Under the pieces are notes generated by a model. That model was not told the origin of the DNA. It ran no database searches and saw nothing but the letters and a program-made list of their open reading frames with translations. Position numbers and translations under genes: made by a program. This document shows, one piece after another, positions 39,933 to 48,835 of a stretch of DNA of 64,000 bases. Each line of letters opens with the position of its first letter. The first letter of the stretch is position 1. Source of the stretch: Candidatus Leptofilum proximum (GTDB lineage Bacteria; Chloroflexota; Anaerolineae; Promineifilales; Promineifilaceae); contig JADJXK010000001.1 of the NCBI GenBank assembly GCA_016710325.1, positions 1,798,001 through 1,862,000 on the forward strand, written 5' to 3'.

Positions 39933-41440
39933 TGACCTCCAAGAACGGCCGCAACGGCCTCATTGCCTTCTGCCTGGGCCAGCTGCAGAGCGGTCTGGTC
40001 GTTGGCGTCTGGCTGGTGTGGATCGGCGCCGAATTCGAGCAGCAGTTGGGCCATGGGGACGTTGTTGCGGTGGGCGGCTTGATGAACGGCCGTATAGCCC
40101 CCTTCTTGCGCCGCATTTACATCAGCGCCTTTTTCCAGCAGGGCGCGCAAAATCGCCAGGTTGCCGTGGGTGGCCGTGGCGTGAATCGGCGCGATTTTCA
40201 TCTTGTTTTTGGCCACGGCGTTGACATCGGCGCCTTGCTCGATGAGCCACAGCGCGGCCGTTTCCTGGTTGAAGTAGCAGGCCAGCTGGAGCGGCGTAAA
40301 GCCGTCTCTGGCAAAGAGGTTCAGATAACCGGGCCACTCCCCGGCCAGGAATTGCAACCGCACCAGATCCCCCAGCGCGGCGGCGGCAAACACATCCGGC
40401 TTGGTTCCGGCGGCCAGCAAGGCATCGACGACGGCCGTTTTCCGCTGGTAAACGGCGTTCATCAGCAGCGGCAAGCTGTTTTGCCCTATCGCACCGGCCA
40501 ATGCTGGATTAGCGGCCGTGATTTGCTTGATAGTCTCGTGGTCGTTGTTGTTGACAGCCGTTTCCAACCGACGGCCGTCAGACACCACTTGCTGTAGAAC
40601 GGCCGTACGCTCATGAATGATAGTCGCCAGCGTCTGCCGTTCGGCCAGACCCAATTCTGACGCGCCGAGCACCGCGTTTTCTACTCCGGACAGAGCGCGA
40701 AAAATCAGCCGCAAAAAGCGGCTGGCTTCGGTTTCTGGGCGGTTGAGCAGCAGCAAGGTCTTCTCGATTTGCACCAGGTGCTGGCGCAGATGGGCCTCGA
40801 AGCGGTGCAGCCGGTACTGCAGCGAGTATTCTTCCTTCTCCCACCAAATCGGCGACGGCCCCAGAAACTGCTCATCCGTCAAATCGGCCAGCTCAGTGCG
40901 GACGCGCTGGTGAAATTCGTTGTAATGCTGCAGGATAGCCGCCAGCGGCTGGTTGTCGATGAGGTCGTAAAAGGCATCCTGGCTGCCGTTGACGCGCTCT
41001 ACTTCATCATCGGGGAAGGTGAACGGCCGTGCTGCGCCCGCCCGCTGCTGTGCCAACCCGGAAATGATCAGGGTGAAAAAGGTGCGTTCTGCCGTAAAAA
41101 TATGGCCCAAAATAATGCGCAGCGGCCATTCCCCGGCCGCTGGCTCCTGGTCAAACTCAGCATCGGTGATGCCCAGCAGGGCTGCTTGCAGTTCGCGGTA
41201 AGCGGTGTGCACCTGTCCCAGCACCTGCTGCACCAGCGGCGTGGGTGGCCCACTTTGGCTGCGCTCGGCGGCCAGCGTGGCGGCTAAATCTTGCAGTTCG
41301 TGGTGCGTGCCGATGAGTCCCAGGCGAACGCCTTCGCCGTGTTTGCGCCAGTGAAACGGCTGGGCCATGTCCGCGTCGGAAAATGTGTGGGTGGCTTCGG
41401 CCAATGTGGAAACGGCCGTAAACAAAACATCTTGCCCCAT
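39929..41440 (-). CDS. DinB-like domain fused to ankyrin repeats
   Basis: A 503-residue soluble protein. Residues about 70-240 form a DinB-like four-helix domain: LLGITDAEFDQEPAAGEWPL with RIILGHIFTAERTFF (a metal His) and RLHRFEAHLRQHLVQIEKTL (second His pair). Residues 300-503 form about six ankyrin repeats, such as DGFTPLQLACYFNQETAALWLIEQGADVNA and APIHATATHGNLAILRALLEKGADVNA. DinB-like domains occur in metal-dependent thiol transferases and damage-inducible proteins; ankyrin repeats bind proteins. The pairing in one chain is not one I know as a described family. Its stop overlaps the following small VOC-like gene. Confidence 0.82.
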   Translation of the reverse strand: MGQDVLFTAVSTLAEATHTFSDADMAQPFHWRKHGEGVRLGLIGTHHELQDLAATLAAERSQSGPPTPLVQQVLGQVHTAYRELQAALLGITDAEFDQEPAAGEWPLRIILGHIFTAERTFFTLIISGLAQQRAGAARPFTFPDDEVERVNGSQDAFYDLIDNQPLAAILQHYNEFHQRVRTELADLTDEQFLGPSPIWWEKEEYSLQYRLHRFEAHLRQHLVQIEKTLLLLNRPETEASRFLRLIFRALSGVENAVLGASELGLAERQTLATIIHERTAVLQQVVSDGRRLETAVNNNDHETIKQITAANPALAGAIGQNSLPLLMNAVYQRKTAVVDALLAAGTKPDVFAAAALGDLVRLQFLAGEWPGYLNLFARDGFTPLQLACYFNQETAALWLIEQGADVNAVAKNKMKIAPIHATATHGNLAILRALLEKGADVNAAQEGGYTAVHQAAHRNNVPMAQLLLEFGADPHQPDANDQTALQLAQAEGNEAVAAVLGGQ

Positions 41441-41517
41441 AAAAACCTCCTGCTCATAACAAGCCGAGCAAATGTTGTTCCGTTACGCGTTGATTGTGAA
41501 CCAGAGCACCTGAAAGC

Positions 41518-41560
41518 GCAAAGGAGTGAAGTTTTTCCTTTGCGCCTTCGCGTGAAATTA
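41518..41560. repeat. Intergenic word repeat (GCAAAGG/CCTTTGCG family)
   Basis: GCGCAAAGGAGTGAAG is opposed by TTCCTTTGCGCCTTCGCG. Same family as 5642 and 48286, in the gap between two minus-strand genes. Confidence 0.7.
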
Positions 41561-41860
41561 ATGGCGTTGGGCTTGCTGGTAGGCCTGGCGGATGCGCGCC
41601 TGTAGGGTGGCATCGACGTCGTAGAGATGGGTGAGGCGTACGGCCGTCTTTGTGTCCGCAAGCTGGCAGGTGATGTGGGTTTTGGCGGGGCGCAGGGTGC
41701 AAAACGGCCGTGCCGCGGCAAAATCAATCTGCCCCCGGTGCAGTGACCAGGTGATGCCCTGGCTCAGGCCGGTGATATAGTCCAACAGGTGCAGCCCCGC
41801 CGCGGCGGCATCTACTGTGGTGCGGCTGAGGCAGGCGTCCAATTCTAAATCAATATCCAT
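41558..41860 (-). CDS. DUF5655-like protein
   Basis: A 100-residue protein with signatures resembling DUF5655: WSLHRGQIDFAAARPFCTLRPAKTHITCQLAD and a final LTHLYDVDATLQARIRQAYQQAQ. Function unknown; no catalytic residues can be named. It starts with AAGGAG seven bases before ATG and lies 15 bases after the end of the preceding small gene, so the two are likely co-transcribed. Assignment to the family is from memory of its pattern and is only moderately certain. Confidence 0.6.
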   Translation of the reverse strand: MDIDLELDACLSRTTVDAAAAGLHLLDYITGLSQGITWSLHRGQIDFAAARPFCTLRPAKTHITCQLADTKTAVRLTHLYDVDATLQARIRQAYQQAQRH

Positions 41861-41875
41861 GGGAAAACTCCTTGC

Positions 41876-42193
41876 TTATAAGAAGGCTACTTCTTCACGA
41901 ATTTTGTCCTTAACGATGGGCATTTGGCTAAAGAAGGTGTTGTAGGCCTGGCTTACCGGGTCTTCCTGGTTACGTAACAGGCGATCCAGGCAGGCATAAT
42001 CCGGTAGCCAGAAGATCCAGAGCGAAGGTGGGCCGTCACCCAGCCCGCCGCTGGCCGCCACAACTTCGCGAATCCATTCCTGGTTTTGCACAACGTCATG
42101 CAGGGCTCGGGCATTTTTGGCGTGCTCTTGGGAAAACGGCCGTGGCCATTCAAACTCAACAATCAGATAGATGCCAACTTGAGGGGTGCTCAT
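41876..42193 (-). CDS. Small conserved hypothetical protein
   Basis: A 105-residue soluble protein. The N-terminal strand MSTPQVGIYLIVEFEWPRPF, helices with AKNARALHDVVQNQEWIREVVAA, a strand with PPSLWIFWLPDYACLDRLL and a final helix suggest a dimeric alpha/beta-barrel or similar small fold, but I do not recognise the family. The ATG at 42193 has AAGGAGAAGCGT upstream; a longer frame to 42247 lacks one. It is the first gene of a short minus-strand run. Confidence 0.6.
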   Translation of the reverse strand: MSTPQVGIYLIVEFEWPRPFSQEHAKNARALHDVVQNQEWIREVVAASGGLGDGPPSLWIFWLPDYACLDRLLRNQEDPVSQAYNTFFSQMPIVKDKIREEVAFL

Positions 42194-42365
42194 ACGCTTC
42201 TCCTTGGGTAGACGGCCAGCGGTGTAAACTTGGTTGCTGCTTTGCATGCCCGCGCCTGCGGTGAATTCGTCATGTTAATCAGGACAACGGATGAAATTTT
42301 AGCACTGATGTTCTATTCTATCAAGCGTTTGTACCGGTTTGCTCGCCTCGCTATACTTCTGGGTT

Positions 42366-44075
42366 ATGAAGCTATCCGTCCAGCCAGAAGAGTTTGATCC
42401 GCGCCCTACGCCACAGCAAAAAAAGAGCCAGCGCTGGCAGCAGGTTGTGGGGACGGCCGTCATGATTACCAGTATGGCCGTGCTGCTGCCGCTGGTGCTG
42501 CGTGCGCCCCGGCCGGACTTTGTGGTGCCGTCAACGGCCGTTCTCGTCTTGAGCACCTTTATTTTGTTTCCACTGGCCCTGTTTGTCACTGTTGTCTGGC
42601 ACGAGTTGGGGCATCTGTTGGCAGCTCGCCTGGCCGGTTTTCGTTTTGTCCTCGTTACCTTTGGCCCGCTGCGTATTGCCCGCGAAGCGGGCGGCCTGCG
42701 CCTGAGCCTCATCCACACCAACCTGCTCCAGTGGCAGGGGCGCGCCCTGGCCGTGCCTCGCACTTTTGGCGATCACCGGCGGCCACGTATGGTCTTCCTG
42801 GCCGGTGGTCCTTTGGCTACCTTGGTACAGCTTTTGCTGCTGCTGGGTATTAACTTCTCGCTGCGCGATAAGGACATCGGCTATGGTTGGGGCCTGGCAC
42901 TGCTCTGGCTGCTGCTGGCGACTGTGATGACCCTGCCTGCCACAATCATCCCCCAGAAGATTGGCAGCAGCTACACCGATGCCGCCCGCATCTGGCAGAT
43001 GTGGCGCGGCGGTGCGGCCCTGGCCGAGCAGCTGGCCCTGACCAACCTGGTGGAGGCGTCGCTGCGCGGCGTGACGCCTGCGGAACTGGATCCGGTGTTT
43101 GTGGCCCGCATCCTGGCTGCCCCGCCACACAGCAGCGAGGCGCTGGTGGGGCACTACGTGGCTCACACCCAAGCATTGGATCGTGGGGATATTGCGGATG
43201 CGGCCGTATTTCTGGACCAGACCCTGACGCTGCTGCACCACCATCCTCCGGTGCAGCGTTCGCCCATCTTTTTTGCCAGCGCCGCTTACTTTACTGCTCG
43301 CTACGGCGGCGATTTGCCAAAAGCCGAGGCGTGGTTGGCCCTGATCCGCCCTGAGCAGTACAACGCGCTGGCTCAGGAAGTGGCGCAGGTTTTGCTGCGG
43401 GTGCGGGCTCAGCTGCTGCTGCAGGCAGGGGAGCTGGCGCTGGCCAAAACGGCCGCACAACAAAGCCTGCGTCTGCTGCAGCGCTCGGTTGACCTGGGCA
43501 GCGTGGCCATGGAAACGCGCCAGCTGGAGGAGATTTTGACCCAGCTGCAGGCGGTAACCGAGGCCCCGGCTTTACCCCCCGCGATGCGGCCGGTTTTGGC
43601 ACAGAAACGGCCGTTTTTTGCCGCCTCAACATGGGGCCTGGTGCGGCTGGCGTTTGTCATCCTGCTGGGACTGATGCTGGGTGTGGCCTGGCAGCAGCTT
43701 TTCCCCGACCGGGCAGTTACCGCCTATCAACGCGGTGTTGCCCTGCTCGATGAAGGTAACTACGAAGCCGCTATTCCCGAATTCGACCTCGCCGTGGCCG
43801 TGGATCATCAGTTTGCCCAGGCCTATTGGGGGAGGGGGGAGGCGTGGATGTCGCTCGGGCGGTATGAAATGGCCGCGGCTGACTTCAGCCGGGTGGTCGA
43901 AATGCACCCCAAAACCTTCCCCTCCATCTACCTCTTCCGCGCTGCTGCTTATACCCAGCTGGGCGACTACACCGCCGCCATTGCCGACTACCACACGCTC
44001 CTCACACTTGAACCAGATGAAGAGACGCGGCGCCTGGCTGTGCAATCAATCAACATTCTGCAAACGGCAAAATAA
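42366..44075 (+). CDS. M50-like membrane metalloprotease with TPR repeats
   Basis: A 569-residue protein. The N-terminal half has about five membrane helices and the zinc motif HELGH (residues 79-83) in FVTVVWHELGHLLAARLAGF, typical of M50 (site-2 protease-like) enzymes; FLAGGPLATLVQLLLL is the following membrane stretch. Residues about 200-410 are helical and soluble; a further membrane helix lies near 432-452; the C-terminal 110 residues are TPR repeats (AVTAYQRGVALLDEGNYEAAIPEFDLAV, then AQAYWGRGEAWMSLGRYEMAAADF). The second metal Asp motif of M50 proteases is not obvious, so activity is uncertain. The start may also be an earlier GTG at 42339. Confidence 0.8.
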   Translation: MKLSVQPEEFDPRPTPQQKKSQRWQQVVGTAVMITSMAVLLPLVLRAPRPDFVVPSTAVLVLSTFILFPLALFVTVVWHELGHLLAARLAGFRFVLVTFGPLRIAREAGGLRLSLIHTNLLQWQGRALAVPRTFGDHRRPRMVFLAGGPLATLVQLLLLLGINFSLRDKDIGYGWGLALLWLLLATVMTLPATIIPQKIGSSYTDAARIWQMWRGGAALAEQLALTNLVEASLRGVTPAELDPVFVARILAAPPHSSEALVGHYVAHTQALDRGDIADAAVFLDQTLTLLHHHPPVQRSPIFFASAAYFTARYGGDLPKAEAWLALIRPEQYNALAQEVAQVLLRVRAQLLLQAGELALAKTAAQQSLRLLQRSVDLGSVAMETRQLEEILTQLQAVTEAPALPPAMRPVLAQKRPFFAASTWGLVRLAFVILLGLMLGVAWQQLFPDRAVTAYQRGVALLDEGNYEAAIPEFDLAVAVDHQFAQAYWGRGEAWMSLGRYEMAAADFSRVVEMHPKTFPSIYLFRAAAYTQLGDYTAAIADYHTLLTLEPDEETRRLAVQSINILQTAK

Positions 44076-44156
44076 ACAGCTCACTTACCAAATATTCCCG
44101 TTTTTGGCCATGACAATATTCATATTATTTTGGGGATTATGCTCAGTAGCCACCGT

Positions 44157-44203
44157 TTGTGAAATAAAGCACAATACGAAGTAGATTGTGCAATATTTCA
44201 CAA
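44157..44203. promoter_or_regulatory. Two Rex-type operators before the hydrogenase operon
   Basis: TTGTGAAATAAAGCACAA (44157-44174) and TTGTGCAATATTTCACAA (44186-44203) both follow the TTGTG-N8-CACAA pattern of the NADH-sensing repressor Rex; the second also fits a CRP-like core. Their starts lie 29 bases apart, about three helical turns, and the hydrogenase start codon is 95 bases downstream. The surrounding 222 bases are AT-rich and contain no gene. Confidence 0.65.
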
Positions 44204-44297
44204 TAGGGCGTATTGTATCAATTTGTTGTGTCCACCTTTACCATTGTTAACGTTTTTTAGCAAACAGAGCCACCCAATACACAAGAGAGAGTGATTG

Positions 44298-45455
44298 ATG
44301 AGCGATCTGAAGACGATTCCTAAATCCGCCTTAAACGAGTGGATTCAGCGGCTGCGCAGGCGTTTTCGCGTGGTTGGACCCAGGCCGAAGAATGGCCAGT
44401 TTGTTTTTGCTGAAATAGAAACGGCCGTTGAGATGGCGCTGGATTACCCCACAACCTGTGTACCCCCCAAGAAATATCTTTTCCCCCAACAAGAAACCCT
44501 GCTGCGCTACCACCTGGACGGCAGCCACATTCAGGCGGTGATTGAGACGGAACCCACCGTCATTTTTGGCATTCACACCTGTGATGTGCAGGCTACCCGG
44601 CTGTTTGACCAGATCTTCAGCCAGGGGTTTGCCGACCAACACTACCGCACCAGGCGGGAAGATATTTATCTCATCAGCGTTGAATGTATGGCACCGTGTA
44701 CCGAACACGCTTACTGCCACGACATGGGCACATCGCACCTGCCAGAAGCGGCCGATTTGCACCTGACGGATGTAGGGCACATGTACGTAGTTCACGTCAA
44801 CACGCCCAAGGGCGAATCGCTGCTGGCCGACACGCTGGCCGAGCCTTTTACCGCCGATTGGCAGCCCATTTACGACCGGGTGATTGCCAAAAAGATGCAG
44901 GCGTTTGAGAAGCGGCTCGATTTTGAGGTGACGGAGCTAAAAGAACTGCTGCGCGACGGGTACAGCAGTCCGCTGTGGCAAGATGTGGGCGATGATTGTC
45001 TGGTGTGCGGCATGTGTACCCAGGTTTGCCCCACCTGCGTTTGTTTCAACATGGTGGATGAGGCGGATTTGACCCAGACGGAGGGCCAACGAACGCGCAC
45101 CTGGGATTCCTGCCAGGCGACGACGTTTGCCCTGGTGGCTGGCGGCCACAACTTCCGCGAGGCGCGTATGTCGCGGCAGCGGCATCGGTTTATGCGCAAA
45201 GGCAAGTACATGCACGATGCCTACGGTTTGTTGGGCTGTGTGGGATGTGGGCGGTGTGGCGACACCTGCCTGGTTAATATCACGCCCATCAACGTGCTAA
45301 ATGCCTTGTATCACGAGCAACACGGGGAGCCCACTGCTCCCGAAAATCAAGAATTGGAGCTGAGTTATGAAGACGTTACTGCGAGAAGTGCGGGAGTCGC
45401 CGTCGATTTACATGCCGGTGCCAGCGAGAATAACGGCCGTACGCACCCTCACTGA
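44298..45455 (+). CDS. hydB: NiFe hydrogenase (group 3b type) iron-sulfur subunit beta
   Basis: A 385-residue subunit of a soluble NAD(P)-linked hydrogenase (sulfhydrogenase type). Two [4Fe-4S] motifs are visible: CLVCGMCTQVCPTC near residue 235 and CVGCGRCGDTCLV near 315. FGIHTCDVQATRLFDQIF and the Cys-rich SVECMAPCTEHAYC in the first half also fit the family. It would pass electrons between the small subunit and the flavin subunit. The first of four genes in the order beta, gamma, delta, alpha, as in archaeal hydBGDA. Its last 30 codons overlap the start of hydG by 89 bases, so the tail is probably non-conserved. Confidence 0.88.
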   Translation: MSDLKTIPKSALNEWIQRLRRRFRVVGPRPKNGQFVFAEIETAVEMALDYPTTCVPPKKYLFPQQETLLRYHLDGSHIQAVIETEPTVIFGIHTCDVQATRLFDQIFSQGFADQHYRTRREDIYLISVECMAPCTEHAYCHDMGTSHLPEAADLHLTDVGHMYVVHVNTPKGESLLADTLAEPFTADWQPIYDRVIAKKMQAFEKRLDFEVTELKELLRDGYSSPLWQDVGDDCLVCGMCTQVCPTCVCFNMVDEADLTQTEGQRTRTWDSCQATTFALVAGGHNFREARMSRQRHRFMRKGKYMHDAYGLLGCVGCGRCGDTCLVNITPINVLNALYHEQHGEPTAPENQELELSYEDVTARSAGVAVDLHAGASENNGRTHPH

Positions 45456-46218
45456 CCTGGAAAAACTGTACACCATTGAGCTGCCCTACGGTCTCACCCT
45501 GGACCATGATCCGGGCCAGTTTGTGCAGGTGTCACTGTTTGGCGTGGGTGAAGCGCCGATTAGCGTTTGTTCGTCGCCCAGCCGCAGCAACGGCACCTTT
45601 GAGCTGTGCGTGCGCAACGTGGGCGACCTCACCAGCAAGATGCACGAACTCAACGTGGGCGACACGCTGGGCATTCGTGGTCCGTTTGGGCGTGGTTTCC
45701 CCATGGAGCGCTACCGGGGCAAGGACGTGGTGTTTATTGCCGGTGGCCTGGGGTTGGCGCCGCTGCGCTCGGTAATTTATGAGGCGATTGACCATCGTGA
45801 AAAGTACAACCGCATCGTCATTTTGTACGGGGCACGTTCGCCCAGAGAGATGTTGTTCCGCGACGAAGTGAACGCTTTCAACTGGATGGACGATGTGGAA
45901 ATGTACACCACGGTTGACTGCGGCGATGAGAAGTGGCGCGGCGAGGTAGGCTTTGTCAACTGTTTGCTCAAAAAAGTGGCCCTCAATCCGCACAACACCG
46001 TTTCCATTGTGTGTGGTCCGCCGGTGATGTACCAGTTTATCATCGACGATTTGATCCGGCTGGGTGTGGCCGAGCACGACATCTGGCTCAGCTTTGAGCG
46101 GCACATGAAGTGCGGCGTGGGCAAGTGTGGCCACTGCCAGATTAACCACATTTATGCCTGCCTGGATGGTCCGTCTTTGTCTTACACCGAAATTAAGGAC
46201 CTGGAGGAAGCGTTATGA
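45367..46218 (+). CDS. hydG: NiFe hydrogenase flavin subunit gamma
   Basis: A 283-residue ferredoxin-NADP reductase-like protein. FAD binding is marked by ISVCSSPSRSNGTFELCVR, the NAD(P) site by VFIAGGLGLAPLRSVIYEAI and SIVCGPPVMYQFI, and a C-terminal [2Fe-2S] site by HMKCGVGKCGHCQINHIYAC. It links hydrogenase electrons to NAD(P)(H). The ATG at 45367 has TTGGAGCTGAG upstream and lies within the end of hydB in another frame. The stop overlaps the start of hydD (ATGA). Confidence 0.92.
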   Translation: MKTLLREVRESPSIYMPVPARITAVRTLTDLEKLYTIELPYGLTLDHDPGQFVQVSLFGVGEAPISVCSSPSRSNGTFELCVRNVGDLTSKMHELNVGDTLGIRGPFGRGFPMERYRGKDVVFIAGGLGLAPLRSVIYEAIDHREKYNRIVILYGARSPREMLFRDEVNAFNWMDDVEMYTTVDCGDEKWRGEVGFVNCLLKKVALNPHNTVSIVCGPPVMYQFIIDDLIRLGVAEHDIWLSFERHMKCGVGKCGHCQINHIYACLDGPSLSYTEIKDLEEAL

Positions 46219-46988
46219 GCAGCACAGTGAATGAACTGCCACGGGTTGCTTTTTTTGATTTTACCAGCTGTGAAGGGTGCCAGCTCACCGTCTTGGACGC
46301 GCTGCAAACCCATCCCGAGCTGCTGAAAGTAGTGAACATCGTTGAATTTCGCGAGGCGTCCAGCGCACGCAGCGACGATTACCAGATTGCCTTTATTGAG
46401 GGGTCGTGCACGCGGCCAGGTGATGAGGCCCGGTTGAGGAAGATTCGGGAAACGGCCGTCTACGTCATCGCTCTCGGTGCCTGTGCCCATTTGGGTGGCA
46501 TCAACGCCATCCGCAACCGCCAGCCGCTGCCGGACGTGCGCCAGTACGTCTACGGCGACAGGGCGGAGTGGTACGACACCTATCCGGCGCGGGCCATCGA
46601 CCAGGTGATCAAGGTGGATGCCGTGATTCCCGGGTGCCCGATTGACCGGGATGAGTTTGTGCGCATTGTGAGCGTGCTGCTACAAGGGCGCCAACCCAAG
46701 CTGCCCGACTACCCGATGTGCATCGAGTGCAAGCTGCACGAAAACATCTGCGTCTACGAGCGCGCCCAGGTGTGCCTCGGGCCGATTACCCGGGCGGGCT
46801 GCAATGCCATCTGCCCGGCCTATGGCTACGGCTGCGAAGGTTGCCGCGGGCTGGTCTCTGCGCCTAACATGGAATCATTCCAGGAAGTGCTGGCTCAGCA
46901 TGGGCTCAGCCAGGCGGAGATCGACGAGAAGTTGAGCCTCTTTTTAACCAACCAGACGCTGCTGGAAAAGGAGCTGGTTCATGGCTAA
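46215..46988 (+). CDS. hydD: NiFe hydrogenase small subunit delta
   Basis: A 257-residue small subunit. The proximal cluster ligands are in DFTSCEGCQLTVLDAL (Cys19, Cys22), with IEGSCTRPGDE and VIPGCPIDRDEF for the other two. The second half carries MCIECKLHENICVYERAQVCLGPITRAGC and PAYGYGCEGCRGLV, two more cluster sites as in group 3 hydrogenases. It connects the NiFe site to HydB. It overlaps hydG by four bases and hydA by eight, so the whole operon is translationally coupled. Confidence 0.92.
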   Translation: MSSTVNELPRVAFFDFTSCEGCQLTVLDALQTHPELLKVVNIVEFREASSARSDDYQIAFIEGSCTRPGDEARLRKIRETAVYVIALGACAHLGGINAIRNRQPLPDVRQYVYGDRAEWYDTYPARAIDQVIKVDAVIPGCPIDRDEFVRIVSVLLQGRQPKLPDYPMCIECKLHENICVYERAQVCLGPITRAGCNAICPAYGYGCEGCRGLVSAPNMESFQEVLAQHGLSQAEIDEKLSLFLTNQTLLEKELVHG

Positions 46989-48270
46989 TGTAAAAGTAAA
47001 CGTGCATCACCTGACGCGGGTGGAAGGGCATGGCAACATTGTGGTTGATGTGGTGAATGGCGAGCTGAAGCAGTGCGATCTGCAAATTGTGGAGACGCCC
47101 CGCTTTTTTGAGGCGATGCTGCGCGGCAAGCCGTACCAAAATGCGTCGCACATCACCTCGCGGATTTGTGGGATTTGTGCAGTGGGCCACGCCACGGCCT
47201 CGCTGCGAGCGTCGGAAGTGGCGCTGGGCGTGGAACTGAGTGAGCAAACGAAGCTGCTGCGCCGTCTCAACTTCTTGGGCGAGCTTTTGGACAGCCACGT
47301 ACTGCACGCCTACATGCTGGTGGCCCCGGACTTTTTGGGTGCGCCCAGCGTGATTCCGCTGGCCAACACGGCGCCAGACGTGGTGCTGCGGGCGCTGCGC
47401 ATGAAGAAGTTGGCTGGGGATTTGTGCCAGGCGATTGCCGGGCGGCACACACATCCCATTGCCATGGTGGTGGGCGGCTTCACCCACTTCCCGACGGCCA
47501 ACCAGCTGTACCAGCTGCGCGAGCGGTTTGAAGCAGTGCGTGAGGATGTGGTGGCTACGGCCGATCTTTTCCAAACGCTCAAGCTGCCCCAGTTTGAACG
47601 GGAAACGGAGTACATTGCCCTGCGCCGCGACGATGGTGTGTATGGCTTTATTGATGGCGATATTGTGAGTACGGACGGCGGCAAGTGGCCCGCCTCGGCT
47701 TACAAAACGGTGACGAACGAATACTTGGTACCACATTCATCGGCCAAACATGCGCAAAACCAGCGGGAATCGTACATGGTGGGGGCGCTGGCCCGGTTTA
47801 ACGTGAATCACGACTTGCTGCATCCGGTGGCCAAGGAAGTGGCGGCGGGATTAGGACTGAAGCCGAAAGCGACCAATCCCTACCTGATTACCGTGGCGCA
47901 GGTGGTGGAGATTGCTCACTGCGTCGAAGAAGCGATTCAGCTGATCGATGCGCTGCTGGAGCGGGAGATTGCCTGGGAAGACCCGGCATTGCCCACCCGG
48001 CAATCTGGCGAAGGCGTGGGCGCCTGTGAAGTGCCGCGCGGCACGTTGTTCCATCACTACGTCATTGAGGAAGGCCAGATTGTGGGGGCCAACTGCATCA
48101 TTCCGACCGGGCAAAACCTGGCCAACATTGAGCTGGACATGAAGGCGCTGGTGCCCACTTTGCTGGACCGCACGCAGCAGCAAATCACCCACGCGCTGGA
48201 GATGCTGGTGCGCGCTTATGATCCGTGCATTTCCTGCTCAACTCATCTGCTGGATGTGCGGTTTGAGTAG
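46981..48270 (+). CDS. hydA: NiFe hydrogenase large subunit alpha
   Basis: A 429-residue catalytic subunit. The NiFe centre is bound by RICGICAVGHAT (Cys63, Cys66) and DPCISCSTH (Cys416, Cys419, His422). The N-terminal LTRVEGHGNI and the central GRHTHPIAMVVGGFTHFP are typical. Only seven residues (LLDVRFE) follow the last His, a short tail that the adjacent maturation protease could remove. Group 3b enzymes turn over hydrogen with NADP and can reduce sulfur in some archaea. The direction in this cell is not known. No ACGGCCGT is found in this gene. Confidence 0.95.
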   Translation: MANVKVNVHHLTRVEGHGNIVVDVVNGELKQCDLQIVETPRFFEAMLRGKPYQNASHITSRICGICAVGHATASLRASEVALGVELSEQTKLLRRLNFLGELLDSHVLHAYMLVAPDFLGAPSVIPLANTAPDVVLRALRMKKLAGDLCQAIAGRHTHPIAMVVGGFTHFPTANQLYQLRERFEAVREDVVATADLFQTLKLPQFERETEYIALRRDDGVYGFIDGDIVSTDGGKWPASAYKTVTNEYLVPHSSAKHAQNQRESYMVGALARFNVNHDLLHPVAKEVAAGLGLKPKATNPYLITVAQVVEIAHCVEEAIQLIDALLEREIAWEDPALPTRQSGEGVGACEVPRGTLFHHYVIEEGQIVGANCIIPTGQNLANIELDMKALVPTLLDRTQQQITHALEMLVRAYDPCISCSTHLLDVRFE

Positions 48271-48285
48271 CAGTTATGAGATTTT

Positions 48286-48362
48286 GACGAAGGCGCGAAG
48301 GGGCAAAGATGGAAAAGAAAACCCCCTTTGCGCCATCGGCTTCTTTGCGCTCTTTGCGTCGA
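48286..48362. repeat. Intergenic word repeat between hydA and its protease gene
   Basis: GACGAAGGCGCGAAGGGGCA is opposed by CCTTTGCGCCATCGGCTTC and GCGCTCTTTGCGTC. Member of the family at 5642. Confidence 0.7.
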
Positions 48363-48373
48363 AAAATGGGTTG

Positions 48374-48835
48374 ATGAAGATCCTGGTTCTGGCTTTGGGC
48401 AATCCTCTGCGGGGGGATGATGGGGTGGGGTGTGTGGTGCTGGCGGCTTTGCAGGATACGGCCGTATTCCCCCCCCACATCACGCTCCTCGATGGTGGTG
48501 CCCCTGGCCTGGAAACCGCCCTCACGCTGCAAGGCTACGACAAAGTGATTGTGATCGACGCCGCCAACCTGGGGGAGGCTCCGGGGACCTGGCGGCGTTT
48601 TTCATTGGCGGAAGCCAACTTGGTGCAGCAGGCGCAGATGAACGGCACGCTGCATGATGCCGGTTTTGCCGAGGCAGTGGCCCTGGGTGCGGCGCTGGGC
48701 ATATTGCCGCCAGAGATCATCGTGTATGGCGTGCAGCCAGAGACGCTTGAGTGGGAGATGGGGTTGAGTACGGCCGTTCAAACCGCCATTCCCGAAATCT
48801 GCCAACAAATCCAGGCCGAACTTGGTGATGCGTGA
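48374..48835 (+). CDS. Hydrogenase maturation endopeptidase
   Basis: A 153-residue protease of the HyaD/HycI/HybD family. The metal-binding Asp/Glu and His of the family are in LALGNPLRGDDGVGCVVL, LLDGGAPGLETALTLQGY and TLHDAGFAEAVALGAALG. It removes the C-terminal tail of the large subunit after nickel insertion. It is the fifth gene behind the Rex-type sites but is separated from hydA by a 103-base gap with a repeat. The ATG at 48374 is used; the open frame upstream is repeat-derived. Its last codons run into another repeat. Confidence 0.9.
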   Translation: MKILVLALGNPLRGDDGVGCVVLAALQDTAVFPPHITLLDGGAPGLETALTLQGYDKVIVIDAANLGEAPGTWRRFSLAEANLVQQAQMNGTLHDAGFAEAVALGAALGILPPEIIVYGVQPETLEWEMGLSTAVQTAIPEICQQIQAELGDA

